From positions 62,001-126,000 of the forward strand of contig NBOG01000010.1 in the NCBI GenBank assembly GCA_002104535.1: a DNA stretch of 64,000 nucleotides, given 5' to 3'. A program made the translations under genes and the position numbers. This document shows positions 1 through 9,228 of the stretch, piece after piece. The stretch is from Cognaticolwellia sediminilitoris. GTDB taxonomy: Bacteria; Pseudomonadota; Gammaproteobacteria; Enterobacterales; Alteromonadaceae. The stretch's first letter is position 1; every line of letters begins with the position of its first letter. Below the pieces are notes generated by a model, which saw only the letters and a program-made list of their open reading frames with translations, had not been told where the DNA came from and made no database searches.

Positions 1-2235
1 CGCTGTGACGTTAGTTGGACGTCCTGATTGATATACTTGTGTTCTACCATCAAACTCAACAACTTCGTGGCTTGAATTGCCATCCGCTGTAATGCCGTTG
101 ATCGTCAACGAGCCAACTAAGTCGTTTCCTGAAACAAATATTTCTAACCACCTCGCCATGTCAAGATCCGTGACTGGTATCTCAGATAAATTATTCTCAT
201 CAATAATGATACTATCGCCACCTCTTATCGTTGTTTTATTTTTTTTCGGCAGTAATGTGTCGATATAAGTATAATTTTCGGGATGCTGAATGACTGTGTT
301 TTGTGCATCTCTATAGTTCTTCATGCCTAAATCTGCATTGTTTTCAGCTTGACTGACTACGGGTTGGTCATTGGTATGAATAGTCCAAACTTTACGAAAT
401 TTTGGATTTGTAGACTTTACTCGATCAAAAATAATAAAGCTGTCAGGTCTGAGAAAAAGAAATTCACGCTCAAAGTATTCAATTTTTTTAGTATATGCAG
501 CTGAAGCATCACCAACAGTATAGGTATAACCGTTTTCTAGGTGTTCGAATTTGGTGATATTAGCAGTCTCATAAATATCAAGCGGAAACGCTGAACCATT
601 TCGTTTTAAGCCGTTATTACACTGCATATAAGTATTGTAACAACCGTCTTTATTCGAAGGGCTGGTTTCAAATATTTGGCCACCAAGATTATCTGAATCG
701 ACTAGTCTTTCTCCTGAATGGAGTGGTCCCGTAGTGCCATCGGCATTTATATCAAAACTTTCATTCGAATCGAATATTTTAAGCGTATTTTTGGACGCAG
801 AGCGTATGTGATACCAATGATGTTTATTATTATCCTCATTAAACCTAATCCTTGCGCCTGCGTGTGAAATAACTTCTGTCTTTCGGCTGATAAGAAATGA
901 GTTGGCGTCTTCATATCGTCGACTAATACCTTCTCCTGCTATGAACACAGCAAAAGTTGCATCTTTACTCCAATCCGAGCGCATTGAAACTATTCCTGGA
1001 CCATTGAAATACATTGCTGTAGGGTTTTCATTTGGGGGGGACTGTGAAAGTTGTTCATCGAAATATATCAACTCCCAAAACATACCGTCATATGGTGGTC
1101 TACAATGCTCACGCTGAATTCCATTTAAAACATAATATTGCATTTTCGGATCTTGATATAGGAATGCGATTAATGACGTTGTGTTTTTATTAGGTTGACG
1201 AATTTTACTGGTTTGGGTGTTCCATATTTGCGCTGATGTATGGGTTGAAGTTTGTGCTTTTCTGCAAAAGGCCTTATTAGGGTAGTACGTAAACGTGTGT
1301 GGTACTTCCATATTTTGATAGAAGATAGCCCTATGTTTATCATGTAAAGCTTCGGAAAATCGTGTGCTACCCGTCAATACAAAGTGCTGAAGTAGCAAAT
1401 TTATACTGTAGGACTCTTCTGCTTCATCGTAACCAATATTATCATACATACCACCTTTACTTCCTGGTAGCGCGTTATTATGTTTGGTATCACCAGCAAT
1501 ACGGTTTTCAATCTGCCAAAAATAGCCATCCTCTGACAATTGTTGCTCAACTACGTTTAAATAATTTTTAGCATTAAACGGGTATAACGTTGTATCTTTA
1601 TTTTTTTCCAGCTCTGTATCTGCAAAAATAGCTGCGTAGGCAAAAGCCGGAGCAACTCTAATAGCATCATGATAGCCCCATTTTGCTTGCTCTTGTCCTG
1701 TGGATTGTTTAACTGAGCCATGATACCACGGAGATTCAGAGCTAGCGACTCTATCCATTATGCTTTGTTTTACTTCTGTAGGTAACTCATCGAACATTAT
1801 GTCTATAGCGTACAATTCTGTTAATTTAGGTACACCGGACTTTGGAATACGGTTTAAGAAATTATTTTTATACACAGGCTCGCCGGTTGCTTGGTAAATA
1901 AGCGCTAAATTTACTAAATCAACGGGTACACCATTGTCTTCTGACTGTTTAATTAAATTGAACCATCGAGAGTAGGGTTGTCGGGCATTTTGACCATACA
2001 TCCTATTAATTACGGATTCAAGCTGTTCAACATCAAGTAGTACCCTCGGATGCGAAGTTCTATGCCATAACCCTAAGAGATTTGTTGTTGAATTAGTCGA
2101 AGTTTTAGGTGTTATTGTATTAGTAGCATTATCAAGTACAGGCGAGTTTTCATTACCACTATCATTGCAAGCGGTTGTCGAAACTAAAATGAGAAAAATA
2201 GAGGTAAAAGTGAAAAAATTCTTGAAAAAGTACAT
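1..2235 (-). CDS. Heparinase II/III-like polysaccharide lyase-type lipoprotein, C-terminus cut by window edge
   Basis: An uninterrupted minus-strand frame of 745 codons starts at ATG 2235 and is still open at base 1, so the C-terminus lies outside the window. The N-terminus is a lipoprotein signal: a hydrophobic stretch followed by a lipobox ending STTAC at about residues 20-24. Residues of about 60-400 look like the alpha/alpha toroid of heparinase-type lyases. From about residue 405 a beta-rich segment begins with the family-like pattern SMRSDW...DA, then SFLISRK and a following HAG. The start lies 19 bases after the exosortase stop, so it is probably the last gene seen of that operon. Known relatives cleave or trim acidic polysaccharides. 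A periplasmic or surface role on the locus's own polysaccharide is inference, and the substrate cannot be read from sequence. Confidence 0.8.
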   Translation of the reverse strand, partial: MYFFKNFFTFTSIFLILVSTTACNDSGNENSPVLDNATNTITPKTSTNSTTNLLGLWHRTSHPRVLLDVEQLESVINRMYGQNARQPYSRWFNLIKQSEDNGVPVDLVNLALIYQATGEPVYKNNFLNRIPKSGVPKLTELYAIDIMFDELPTEVKQSIMDRVASSESPWYHGSVKQSTGQEQAKWGYHDAIRVAPAFAYAAIFADTELEKNKDTTLYPFNAKNYLNVVEQQLSEDGYFWQIENRIAGDTKHNNALPGSKGGMYDNIGYDEAEESYSINLLLQHFVLTGSTRFSEALHDKHRAIFYQNMEVPHTFTYYPNKAFCRKAQTSTHTSAQIWNTQTSKIRQPNKNTTSLIAFLYQDPKMQYYVLNGIQREHCRPPYDGMFWELIYFDEQLSQSPPNENPTAMYFNGPGIVSMRSDWSKDATFAVFIAGEGISRRYEDANSFLISRKTEVISHAGARIRFNEDNNKHHWYHIRSASKNTLKIFDSNESFDINADGTTGPLHSGERLVDSDNLGGQIFETSPSNKDGCYNTYMQCNNGLKRNGSAFPLDIYETANITKFEHLENGYTYTVGDASAAYTKKIEYFEREFLFLRPDSFIIFDRVKSTNPKFRKVWTIHTNDQPVVSQAENNADLGMKNYRDAQNTVIQHPENYTYIDTLLPKKNKTTIRGGDSIIIDENNLSEIPVTDLDMARWLEIFVSGNDLVGSLTINGITADGNSSHEVVEFDGRTQVYQSGRPTNVTA

Positions 2236-2254
2236 AGAGTAAACCCGGAAAGAA

Positions 2255-3670
2255 CTAGAGTGCCCTAGGGCACCAAATTAAATTAAGTGTCATTTTATCA
2301 TTGCTATTAAACAAATAGCTAATCTCAAGAAGTTTAGCAATATATTTGTTGTTAGTTTGAAAATCTGCATATCCATACCAGTAATATAAATTTGATCTAC
2401 TATTATTATTTATTGCTCGTAATGAAACTTGGTTTACCTTAATGGCTTTATTTTCATAGTTTATAACTTTACTATATTTAGCCGTCGTTATTGCTACACC
2501 GGCATTTAATATGTCATCGTAAGGTAATACATTACTACCAGGGGTTTCAAAGTTATAGGTACGAATGATAAATTTACATTTTTCACCCTGATAGTTTATA
2601 TTTCGTTGTTCTTCATTAAAACTACCTGCTTTATTGAGTATTGGGAATAACTGCCCGTCATCTATTAGAGGTTGTTTCGAGTGGTAGTTTATGGGTAGTT
2701 GCTTTAAAAATAATGCGTTTACTAGAATAATAGCCATTCCAATAGCAATTGATTTAGTAAGTACATTAATCGTAGGGAAAGGTATCTTAACTTTAGGACT
2801 TTCTTCTAAATTAGAGGTGTTAGCTAAGCTGTATCTGGAGCGCAGGTAATTTATTACTATTATCACACCACTTATTACAATAAAAAACAATATAAAACCA
2901 TAAGTCTCATGATCTTTCATTAGATTACTGGTCATTTCTGTCCAATAGCCAATATAAACTAGGCCAATAACTCTAATCCAATTAGTGATAATACTTAAAG
3001 CTATGCCAGTAAAAATAACAAATAACTTAAAGCGAAGAGGTAGCCTTTCACCTTGTACAGCATAGACTGAAAGCGCAAAACCAATTTCAAAATATCGAAT
3101 TCCTGAACAACCCTCTGCGACGACTATCATACCGTAGGGCGTTTCAATAAAATTCTCATGAATGAATATCGGGAGGTCACTAAAGCTTAAAAGTAATGTA
3201 ACAGCTTGAGTAGTTAAATCTAAAAAGAAGGCGTTTGAAAACTCCCAAAAAGGTACCGCGAATAAAAAAAACATTAAAGGAAAATAAATACGCTTTAAAT
3301 AATTAACTCCTAAAATATAAGCGATCGCTACTAACCAAATTAAATAAAAACTGAACTGCTGAAATATTAAAACACCCCAAAAAGCAGAGACTTCATGAAA
3401 TATAGCTAATAAAAGTATAACAAAAATCAAGTAATGCTTTGATTCAACCTTGCTAACGGTGAAATTACTAGATGATCTGAACAGTTCAAAAATCACGACA
3501 GCAAAAATTAAATAACCATGACCTAAAGATTCGTCAAACTTCCCCCATTTATCTAGGTATGTCAGTGCAGTATCAGGTAAAAGTAAACTAGTGGCTACTA
3601 ATATTAGCAAAACATAGAAAGGGTAAATATTACGTTGATTTAAGAGCAAATCCTTATATTTATTTAGCAT
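2255..3670 (-). CDS. xrtA: Exosortase XrtA with fused EpsI (DUF3485) domain
   Basis: This is a polytopic membrane transpeptidase predicted to recognise PEP-CTERM tails, cleave them and transfer the protein to an acceptor. About eight hydrophobic segments fill residues 15-275. The exosortase triad is visible: Cys188 in AEGCSGIR, Arg233 in NWIRV and His254 in DHETYG. An N-terminal GHGYLI element also fits the family. Residues of about 295-471 form a periplasmic EpsI/DUF3485-like domain, fused as is usual for XrtA. Its start codon overlaps the stop of the deacetylase gene (TAATG), showing translational coupling. The XrtA subtype is judged from this fusion and from the neighbouring deacetylase and TPR protein. 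The 471-residue length is normal. Confidence 0.92.
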   Translation of the reverse strand: MLNKYKDLLLNQRNIYPFYVLLILVATSLLLPDTALTYLDKWGKFDESLGHGYLIFAVVIFELFRSSSNFTVSKVESKHYLIFVILLLAIFHEVSAFWGVLIFQQFSFYLIWLVAIAYILGVNYLKRIYFPLMFFLFAVPFWEFSNAFFLDLTTQAVTLLLSFSDLPIFIHENFIETPYGMIVVAEGCSGIRYFEIGFALSVYAVQGERLPLRFKLFVIFTGIALSIITNWIRVIGLVYIGYWTEMTSNLMKDHETYGFILFFIVISGVIIVINYLRSRYSLANTSNLEESPKVKIPFPTINVLTKSIAIGMAIILVNALFLKQLPINYHSKQPLIDDGQLFPILNKAGSFNEEQRNINYQGEKCKFIIRTYNFETPGSNVLPYDDILNAGVAITTAKYSKVINYENKAIKVNQVSLRAINNNSRSNLYYWYGYADFQTNNKYIAKLLEISYLFNSNDKMTLNLIWCPRAL

Positions 3671-4557
3671 TAATAATCACCTGAGGCAATTTTAGTCCAA
3701 TCACCTAAACACGGATATTCTTTATTTAAATGGCATTTTGCTAAAGTATCAAATTGGGCCGTTTTACAAAGTTTTTCTAGCTTCTTTAAAGCACTATGCT
3801 GATTCACACGGTGCCTAAAATTTGATTTAAATGAGCTCATGATCTTAGGTTGTTCTGGATCATACTCCCAAGGGTGTGTGTAAAAATTTAAAAAATCAAG
3901 TTGTTGGCCAGATGCTTGAAACATGCTTTGGAAAATAAAGTAAGGTAGAAGCCGGAAGTATCCGCCACCGCCGGCAGGGAAAGTTTTCTTATAAATACGT
4001 AAAGTTGAAATTGGAATTTCTAACAAACCATTTGTTAAGTAGTATGGTGTTTTAGGTGCGTTAGGTACACCGTAAAAGTCATGCGAAATGGGGTATGTAC
4101 TAGAACTGTATTGATATCCTGCATTTTTGATTTCATCATGCGCCCATTCGTTTTCAGCACTGATAGAGAAACATGGTGCTCGATAACCTAAAACAGGTGC
4201 TGAAATCAGTTGTTCTAATAGATCTTTTGCTTGCTTGATATCTGCACTGAATTCAGCTCTATTTTGCTTGGTAATATGTTGATGATTGAAGCCATGGCTT
4301 GCTATTTCATGGCCATTAGCCGCAATTTTCTGTACAAGCTTAGGATGTTTTTCTGCGATAAAACCAAGAACAAAAAATGTTGCAGAAATTTTTTGTTCTT
4401 TCAATAAGTCGAGTAACAAGTTAATTTGTAGTTCTATTCTACTGGGATAATTAATCCAATCCTTTATATCTATATCGTTAGCAAAAGCCTCTACTTGAAA
4501 ATACTCTTCAACATCTATAGTTAAAGAGCAATTATGTTGCTGTTTTTTTATTTGCAC
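3670..4557 (-). CDS. XrtA-system polysaccharide deacetylase (NodB-like, PEP-CTERM locus subfamily)
   Basis: This protein belongs to the carbohydrate esterase 4 (NodB-like) fold, in the branch found in XrtA exopolysaccharide loci. The N-terminal TIDVEEYFQVEAF pattern is diagnostic of that branch. It is followed by a NodB-like metal-binding segment, ASHGFNHQH, and by YRAPCFSIS. There is no signal peptide, which is typical for this subfamily. The start is GTG at 4557 with an AAGGA-like ribosome site upstream; no better ATG exists. The stop overlaps the exosortase start. Expected chemistry is removal of N-acetyl groups from the locus polysaccharide; the substrate itself is unknown. Confidence 0.9.
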   Translation of the reverse strand: MQIKKQQHNCSLTIDVEEYFQVEAFANDIDIKDWINYPSRIELQINLLLDLLKEQKISATFFVLGFIAEKHPKLVQKIAANGHEIASHGFNHQHITKQNRAEFSADIKQAKDLLEQLISAPVLGYRAPCFSISAENEWAHDEIKNAGYQYSSSTYPISHDFYGVPNAPKTPYYLTNGLLEIPISTLRIYKKTFPAGGGGYFRLLPYFIFQSMFQASGQQLDFLNFYTHPWEYDPEQPKIMSSFKSNFRHRVNQHSALKKLEKLCKTAQFDTLAKCHLNKEYPCLGDWTKIASGDY

Positions 4558-4605
4558 TTGGCTAACAATCCTTTCGAAATATTCATTCTAATATCAACTT
4601 TGATT

Positions 4606-7215
4606 TTACTTATTTAACGCTTGCGTTATTTTATATAATGTATCTTGTACCTCTAAGTTATCTGGAGATACCTTAATTGCTTTATCAATATACTCTTTAG
4701 CTTTAATTAGTTTTCCATCTTCATATAATAACCAGGCAATATTGTTTAAAGCTATAACGTTTGCTTTGTCTTTTGCAAGAACCTGCTCATATTGCGAAAT
4801 AGCACTTGGCTTATCATCTTTATGTAATGCGTTTGCATAATAAATGCGATTAAATGTCTCATCAGGTTGTTCTTCTAGATGTTTTTCCATGATCTGTTTA
4901 GCTTGTATCTTGTTATCGCTTTTCATATTACAGTCAAAGATATATGGCACTAATTTTCCATTTTTAGTTTTTTGGTAACTCTCATTAAGTAAAGGCAGTG
5001 CATTTGTGCATTGCTTTAATAAAAAGTAAGCTTTGCCTTTTAATCCAGTAACAGTAGAGTGATTTTGTTGTTCTATTGTTAAAGTATCTATGTACTTTAT
5101 CGAGAGTTCAGGTTGATTATTTAATATATAAAAATTCGCAAGAATTAAGCCAATTTGGGTATTATTCGGGATTTCTAATTGTAATTGTTCAAAAGTCGCA
5201 ACTGCCTCAGGTATATTATTCGATTTTTCAAAAGTTATAGCGAGCTGTTTAATTATTCTATGATCTTGAGAACTTTTTGTGATCAAATTTTTATATATTG
5301 AGATAGCATCTTTGTATTGCTTTTCAGTTATATACGCTTCAGCAAGCATAAGGTTAACTTTAGCTGAATCAATTTGGCTCGGGACTTGTTCAGAAGCTAG
5401 TAGCTCAATGACTTTCTCTGCTTCTCCTATCATCAAATAAACTTGAGCTAAAGTTAAGCGCATTTCAAAGTCGGCAGAATAACCTTTATATAGAGTCGAC
5501 AATTTAATAAGCGCTTTTTCTTTACCGATTAGATGCTCTTGTACAATATAATAGTGTTTTGCAACTAAAGAGTTATTAGGATGATTTTCTATCGCTGTAT
5601 TAATGTATTTTTCAGCAGCAGAAAATCGCTCTAAATCAGTATTTTTTTTCGTGAAATATAAGTTAGCCGTAGGGTTATATTTATCAAGTGATAATATTGA
5701 ATTATAAATACTTTCAATTTTGCTAATTGTAGGTGATAACTTTCTTTGCTCAAGCTTTATTAATAATAATTTATTTGCAATATTTATTGGTTCTCTTACG
5801 ATCCATGAATTAACATAATCTTCAGCTTTTTGAACATTATCAGTTGCCAATAGAGAAGAAATTAATAATATTTTTACTTTGGAGGTTTCTTGAGTAGACG
5901 CGTTATTCTCAAATAGATGGGTTAAGGCATTTTCTAGATCCTCGATACCACTTGAATCGCCTGTAAATAATTTGACTAAGCTTACCGTATTTAATATTTG
6001 TTGATTTTCAATGAGACTAGTATCAATTTGATTTAGTAATTTTGTTGAATTTGATTTATTGCCACCTTTTAGTAATTCTAAGCTTGCTAGGGCGAAAATT
6101 TCAGAATTCTCTGTAGAAGCTGTTGCATCGGAGTACGCTTCGGGTATTGAGTCTGTGTTGCCTAAGCGCAATTGAATTGCAATATATAATTTTGTGAGCA
6201 ATGGTGTATTTGGAAACTCGGCTTTTAAACCCCGAAGAAGACTCATAGATTGTTCATTATTACCTAAATGATAATGCACAATACTCGCAATCAATTTAGC
6301 TTGTGGGCTTGTAAACCCTGAATTAAGTGTAATGTTTATATAGTTTAGAGCGCTTTGATAGTTTGCTTTCCATAATTCAAGGGTTGCAGCAAGTAAATTT
6401 AGATAAGGCTGGCTTGGATATTGTTTTAATAGCGCATTAACATATAGCTCAGCCTTCTCAGTGTCTTCTGCTCGAACATAACTATCCGCTAATTTAACTA
6501 CTAATAAAGTATGATTTGGCTTTTCTTTTAAAATTTTCTCAAAAACAGTGGCTGCCTCACTATATTTTTTTTCAGAAAATAACGCATTAGCATGTAAATT
6601 ACAGACAATCCATCGTTCAGGATAGCTACCACATGCTTCTGATAATTCTTTAATGGTTCTATTAATATCTGAAGGCTGGTTAAAGCTATTAGCTACAGCA
6701 GTATTTATCTTGATTAAGTCTGCTAAGCCTAATTCTATTGCTCGCTCTTTCCCTAATTTAGCCACATCAAAACTCTCTTGACCTTTACCTTGACTTAAAT
6801 AAGCTAAAGATACTACCGGTGCGAGTTTGGTTTTATTTTCTAGGTTTAAGTGTGGTGATACTTGCTCCCAATATTGTGTAACACCGATATTGTCGTCAAG
6901 TGCATAAAGCGCATTAGTATAGAAGTGTGCAATCTTATCATTGTTAACACCTAGTTCAATTGCCTTTACGTATTCTTTTTCTGCATTTAAAAAGTTCCCT
7001 AGTTGGTACTGGCTATTAGCCATTAACAATCTAGCGTCAATATTTTCTGGTTCATCTCTGATTAAGTTTTTAAGCTGAATTATCGAAGCACTATAGTTTT
7101 TTACATTGTACTCTTGATGAGCCTTCGCTAATTGTTCTTCGGGAGAAATCTTGTTACAGCCAGAAAGAACTACAAGGCTGAGTAAGAGATAAATACATCC
7201 AGTAAAATTTTTCAT
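4606..7215 (-). CDS. prsT: XrtA/PEP-CTERM system TPR-repeat lipoprotein PrsT
   Basis: This 869-residue protein has an N-terminal lipoprotein signal (VVLSGC lipobox) followed by tandem TPR-type helix pairs along its whole length. That matches the large TPR proteins encoded beside XrtA (PrsT family), thought to help assemble or export the polysaccharide. The start chosen is ATG 7215, because an AAAGGA ribosome site lies just upstream and the signal peptide begins there; the frame could extend 15 codons further but that would spoil the lipobox position. A separate promoter is likely between 7216 and 7283, because a terminator for the PEP-CTERM gene precedes it. Molecular function is inferred from family only. 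Confidence 0.88.
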   Translation of the reverse strand: MKNFTGCIYLLLSLVVLSGCNKISPEEQLAKAHQEYNVKNYSASIIQLKNLIRDEPENIDARLLMANSQYQLGNFLNAEKEYVKAIELGVNNDKIAHFYTNALYALDDNIGVTQYWEQVSPHLNLENKTKLAPVVSLAYLSQGKGQESFDVAKLGKERAIELGLADLIKINTAVANSFNQPSDINRTIKELSEACGSYPERWIVCNLHANALFSEKKYSEAATVFEKILKEKPNHTLLVVKLADSYVRAEDTEKAELYVNALLKQYPSQPYLNLLAATLELWKANYQSALNYINITLNSGFTSPQAKLIASIVHYHLGNNEQSMSLLRGLKAEFPNTPLLTKLYIAIQLRLGNTDSIPEAYSDATASTENSEIFALASLELLKGGNKSNSTKLLNQIDTSLIENQQILNTVSLVKLFTGDSSGIEDLENALTHLFENNASTQETSKVKILLISSLLATDNVQKAEDYVNSWIVREPINIANKLLLIKLEQRKLSPTISKIESIYNSILSLDKYNPTANLYFTKKNTDLERFSAAEKYINTAIENHPNNSLVAKHYYIVQEHLIGKEKALIKLSTLYKGYSADFEMRLTLAQVYLMIGEAEKVIELLASEQVPSQIDSAKVNLMLAEAYITEKQYKDAISIYKNLITKSSQDHRIIKQLAITFEKSNNIPEAVATFEQLQLEIPNNTQIGLILANFYILNNQPELSIKYIDTLTIEQQNHSTVTGLKGKAYFLLKQCTNALPLLNESYQKTKNGKLVPYIFDCNMKSDNKIQAKQIMEKHLEEQPDETFNRIYYANALHKDDKPSAISQYEQVLAKDKANVIALNNIAWLLYEDGKLIKAKEYIDKAIKVSPDNLEVQDTLYKITQALNK

Positions 7216-7283
7216 TTTAATCCTTTCAAAAAGATAAAGCATATTGGCACTATAATACATGAATTTTACTAAACAACAATTAG

Positions 7284-7315
7284 CAAAAAGCCAATTGAAA
7301 TATCAATTGGCTTAT
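7284..7315 (-). terminator. Rho-independent terminator of the PEP-CTERM gene
   Basis: A 10-bp perfect stem (AAGCCAATTG at 7288-7297 with its complement at 7304-7313) and a 6-base loop are followed on the minus strand by CTTTTTGC. It lies about 40 bases after the stop of the PEP-CTERM gene and would separate that gene's transcript from prsT. Confidence 0.75.
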
Positions 7316-7353
7316 TAATGCAACGGTAAAGAAACCCGTTTATTTACATATTG

Positions 7354-8151
7354 TTATTTAGCTTTACGCTTTCTTGAAGTCGCTAGTCCTAAAAGGCCGA
7401 GACCTAAAATAGCAATCGAAGCAGGCTCTGGAACACGAGCTAATCGAGCAAAAGTATAAACGCTAGTATCAGCATTTTCTTGCGTCCAAAAGCGGTTAGC
7501 AGTTATTGCATTGTTACCAGCAGCATCAGTAGCGGCAAAAACTGTTAAGTAATATTCATCACCAGCAATCATTAGTGGAATAATAACAGGGAATGAACCA
7601 CCATCAACTGTATAATCAAATCGGTCATCACATAATGTGCCGTGATTATGTTGGTTTGGATCAGTAGGCCCAGTTTCACCATTGTCTTTCGCTGGGTCTA
7701 TATTACAGTACGCAGTGTTGGTTCCACCTTCATTTCTCGTTTCTTTAAAGTCAATATCAAACTTATTAGGGATAGATATTGGTCCACCATCAGCACCAGT
7801 TATATTTAATAGACCGTTAATAATTGCTTTGTCTAACCAAGTACTACTGTGGCCACCAATATTATTGTTAAAGTGAGTTAGTGTTGACAGCAAGTAATTC
7901 GTATCAAGAAAGTCAATATCTTGTTGTGCTTGATCTGTTAATCTTAAGCTACTTTGTCCATCACCTTGGTCTTCACCCCACTTAACACGTGATACTGCGG
8001 CACTTAGGTTGTCAATTACCATCGAGTTGCCACCTTCGTTTTGAGCAGAGGTGAAATCACCCGCACCTTCAACCGTAATAAAGCCGGCGTTTGCAGCAAT
8101 CGATAATGTAGCCACAGCTAAACCGATCGAGAATTTTTTAAATAATTTCAT
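7354..8151 (-). CDS. PEP-CTERM sorting-domain protein (probable XrtA substrate)
   Basis: This is a 265-residue secreted protein with an N-terminal signal peptide (MKLFKKFSIG start, ending near ANA) and a C-terminal tripartite sorting tail: VPEPAS, a hydrophobic segment, then SRKRKAK. The tail marks it as a substrate of the exosortase encoded two genes downstream. The middle is rich in Asn, Gly and Asp and has two Cys that might form a disulfide; I recognise no enzymatic domain. The start at 8151 is chosen because an AAGGTG ribosome site precedes it and the signal peptide begins there; the frame extends 34 codons upstream without a plausible site. It has its own upstream regulatory element and terminator, so it is probably transcribed alone and strongly. 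Confidence 0.9.
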   Translation of the reverse strand: MKLFKKFSIGLAVATLSIAANAGFITVEGAGDFTSAQNEGGNSMVIDNLSAAVSRVKWGEDQGDGQSSLRLTDQAQQDIDFLDTNYLLSTLTHFNNNIGGHSSTWLDKAIINGLLNITGADGGPISIPNKFDIDFKETRNEGGTNTAYCNIDPAKDNGETGPTDPNQHNHGTLCDDRFDYTVDGGSFPVIIPLMIAGDEYYLTVFAATDAAGNNAITANRFWTQENADTSVYTFARLARVPEPASIAILGLGLLGLATSRKRKAK

Positions 8152-8211
8152 ATTTTTCACCTTATTTTTACTTTCCATGCTATTGAAATTCAGCGTCATT
8201 GACTTGGTAGT

Positions 8212-8228
8212 AAGCAGATAGTGTACCA
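8212..8228 (-). promoter_or_regulatory. Candidate sigma54 (RpoN) -24/-12 promoter of the PEP-CTERM gene
   Basis: On the minus strand the sequence reads TGGTAC, five bases, CTGC, with the invariant GG and GC exactly ten bases apart. Consensus is TGGCAC-N5-TTGC; two of these ten defined bases differ. The predicted transcript start is about 50 bases before the ATG at 8151. RpoN together with the PrsK/PrsR pair is known to control PEP-CTERM genes in other XrtA bacteria. No activator site was identified here. Confidence 0.45.
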
Positions 8229-8308
8229 TATTTAATATTCTATTAAATATCAATAACTTAGCGGCTTTGTCTTTCTCTTGAATTCTAAATGTGTAAAAAA
8301 AGCTGACA

Positions 8309-9175
8309 TTATTTAAGTACTATCTTTTTAGCAATATGGAACATTATTCTAGGTATTATGCCGGCATTACCGAATGGTCGCCAAGTTTTGGTGAATTTAT
8401 TGCGATAAGCATCAAAATGTAAACCGTAGGGGGCGGCGAGAACTTTACCCCTATTTAATAAAATTTTTAAGGCGTAAGTACCAGTTATACCTGCACATAG
8501 GTTAACTGCCATTGGTGTTGATGGCCCACGTTTTTCAATAAAGCTTACTCGAGAGTCATCCACTAAATAAGGGCGTTGTAGCATCGCTGGTGATAAACCG
8601 ATGAGAAACTGTATAAGCTGATCGTTTTCAGTCGTTTTATCATTAAATCTAAAATATTCCTCGTAAGTCATTTTCTCTGGCATGAAACATAAAAATGCAC
8701 ACCCCATCCCTAAAGGTGCAGCAGTTACAACGGGGATGTTTTTTTCATAGCATTTTTGGAAAACCACTTTCCTAGCTTCTAAAGCAAAGAAATCAAGCGC
8801 ATCAACGTACAGATCAACGTCTTTTAAAAATTCGTCAACATTATGAGCAAATATACCCTCTGGAAAAGATTTGATATCAGCTTCTGGGTTAATGTCTTTA
8901 GCCATCGCTTCCATTACGTCAACTTTTTGCTTACCTAGTGTTGATATAAAGGCACCCGACTGGCGATTGAAGTTGTGTACTTCAAAGTCGTCAAAGTCAG
9001 AAATGTTGAAGTTAGCAATACCCAGCCTAGCGAGGGTAAGTAGGTGAACACCACCAACACCACCAGCACCGGCTATCGCTATTCTCTTGTTTCTCAGGGT
9101 TTCTTGTTCTGTCTCAGTGACCCAGCCAATATTTCTGGAAAATGCTTTTTGATAATCAAACATTGATTTGCTCAT
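8309..9175 (-). CDS. ThiF/MoeB/E1-like adenylyltransferase of the exosortase locus
   Basis: This 288-residue protein has a single E1-type Rossmann domain: nucleotide loop GAGGVGG at residues 36-42, acidic DFDD at 60-63, NFNRQ at 68-72 and the DALDFFALEAR segment at about 122-132. These match ATP-dependent adenylation of a C-terminal carboxylate in ThiF, MoeB and ubiquitin-activating E1 enzymes. The zinc-binding CxxC pairs of MoeB/ThiF are absent and no ubiquitin-like (ThiS/MoaD) partner is encoded nearby. It sits 53 bases after the acyltransferase gene, suggesting the two act together. Whether it adenylates a protein, an acyl amino acid or something else cannot be told from sequence. Confidence 0.82.
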   Translation of the reverse strand: MSKSMFDYQKAFSRNIGWVTETEQETLRNKRIAIAGAGGVGGVHLLTLARLGIANFNISDFDDFEVHNFNRQSGAFISTLGKQKVDVMEAMAKDINPEADIKSFPEGIFAHNVDEFLKDVDLYVDALDFFALEARKVVFQKCYEKNIPVVTAAPLGMGCAFLCFMPEKMTYEEYFRFNDKTTENDQLIQFLIGLSPAMLQRPYLVDDSRVSFIEKRGPSTPMAVNLCAGITGTYALKILLNRGKVLAAPYGLHFDAYRNKFTKTWRPFGNAGIIPRIMFHIAKKIVLK

Positions 9176-9228
9176 CTCTTTTCTTGAATGCCCTTACAAA
9201 TATAGGCTAAATAAAATACTGAATTTAA

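Noticed and set aside
77-1571. Plus-strand open frames of 60-71 codons (77-268, 902-1117, 1362-1571)
   Set aside because: They lie opposite the continuous 745-codon heparinase-like frame and show no domain or ribosome site.
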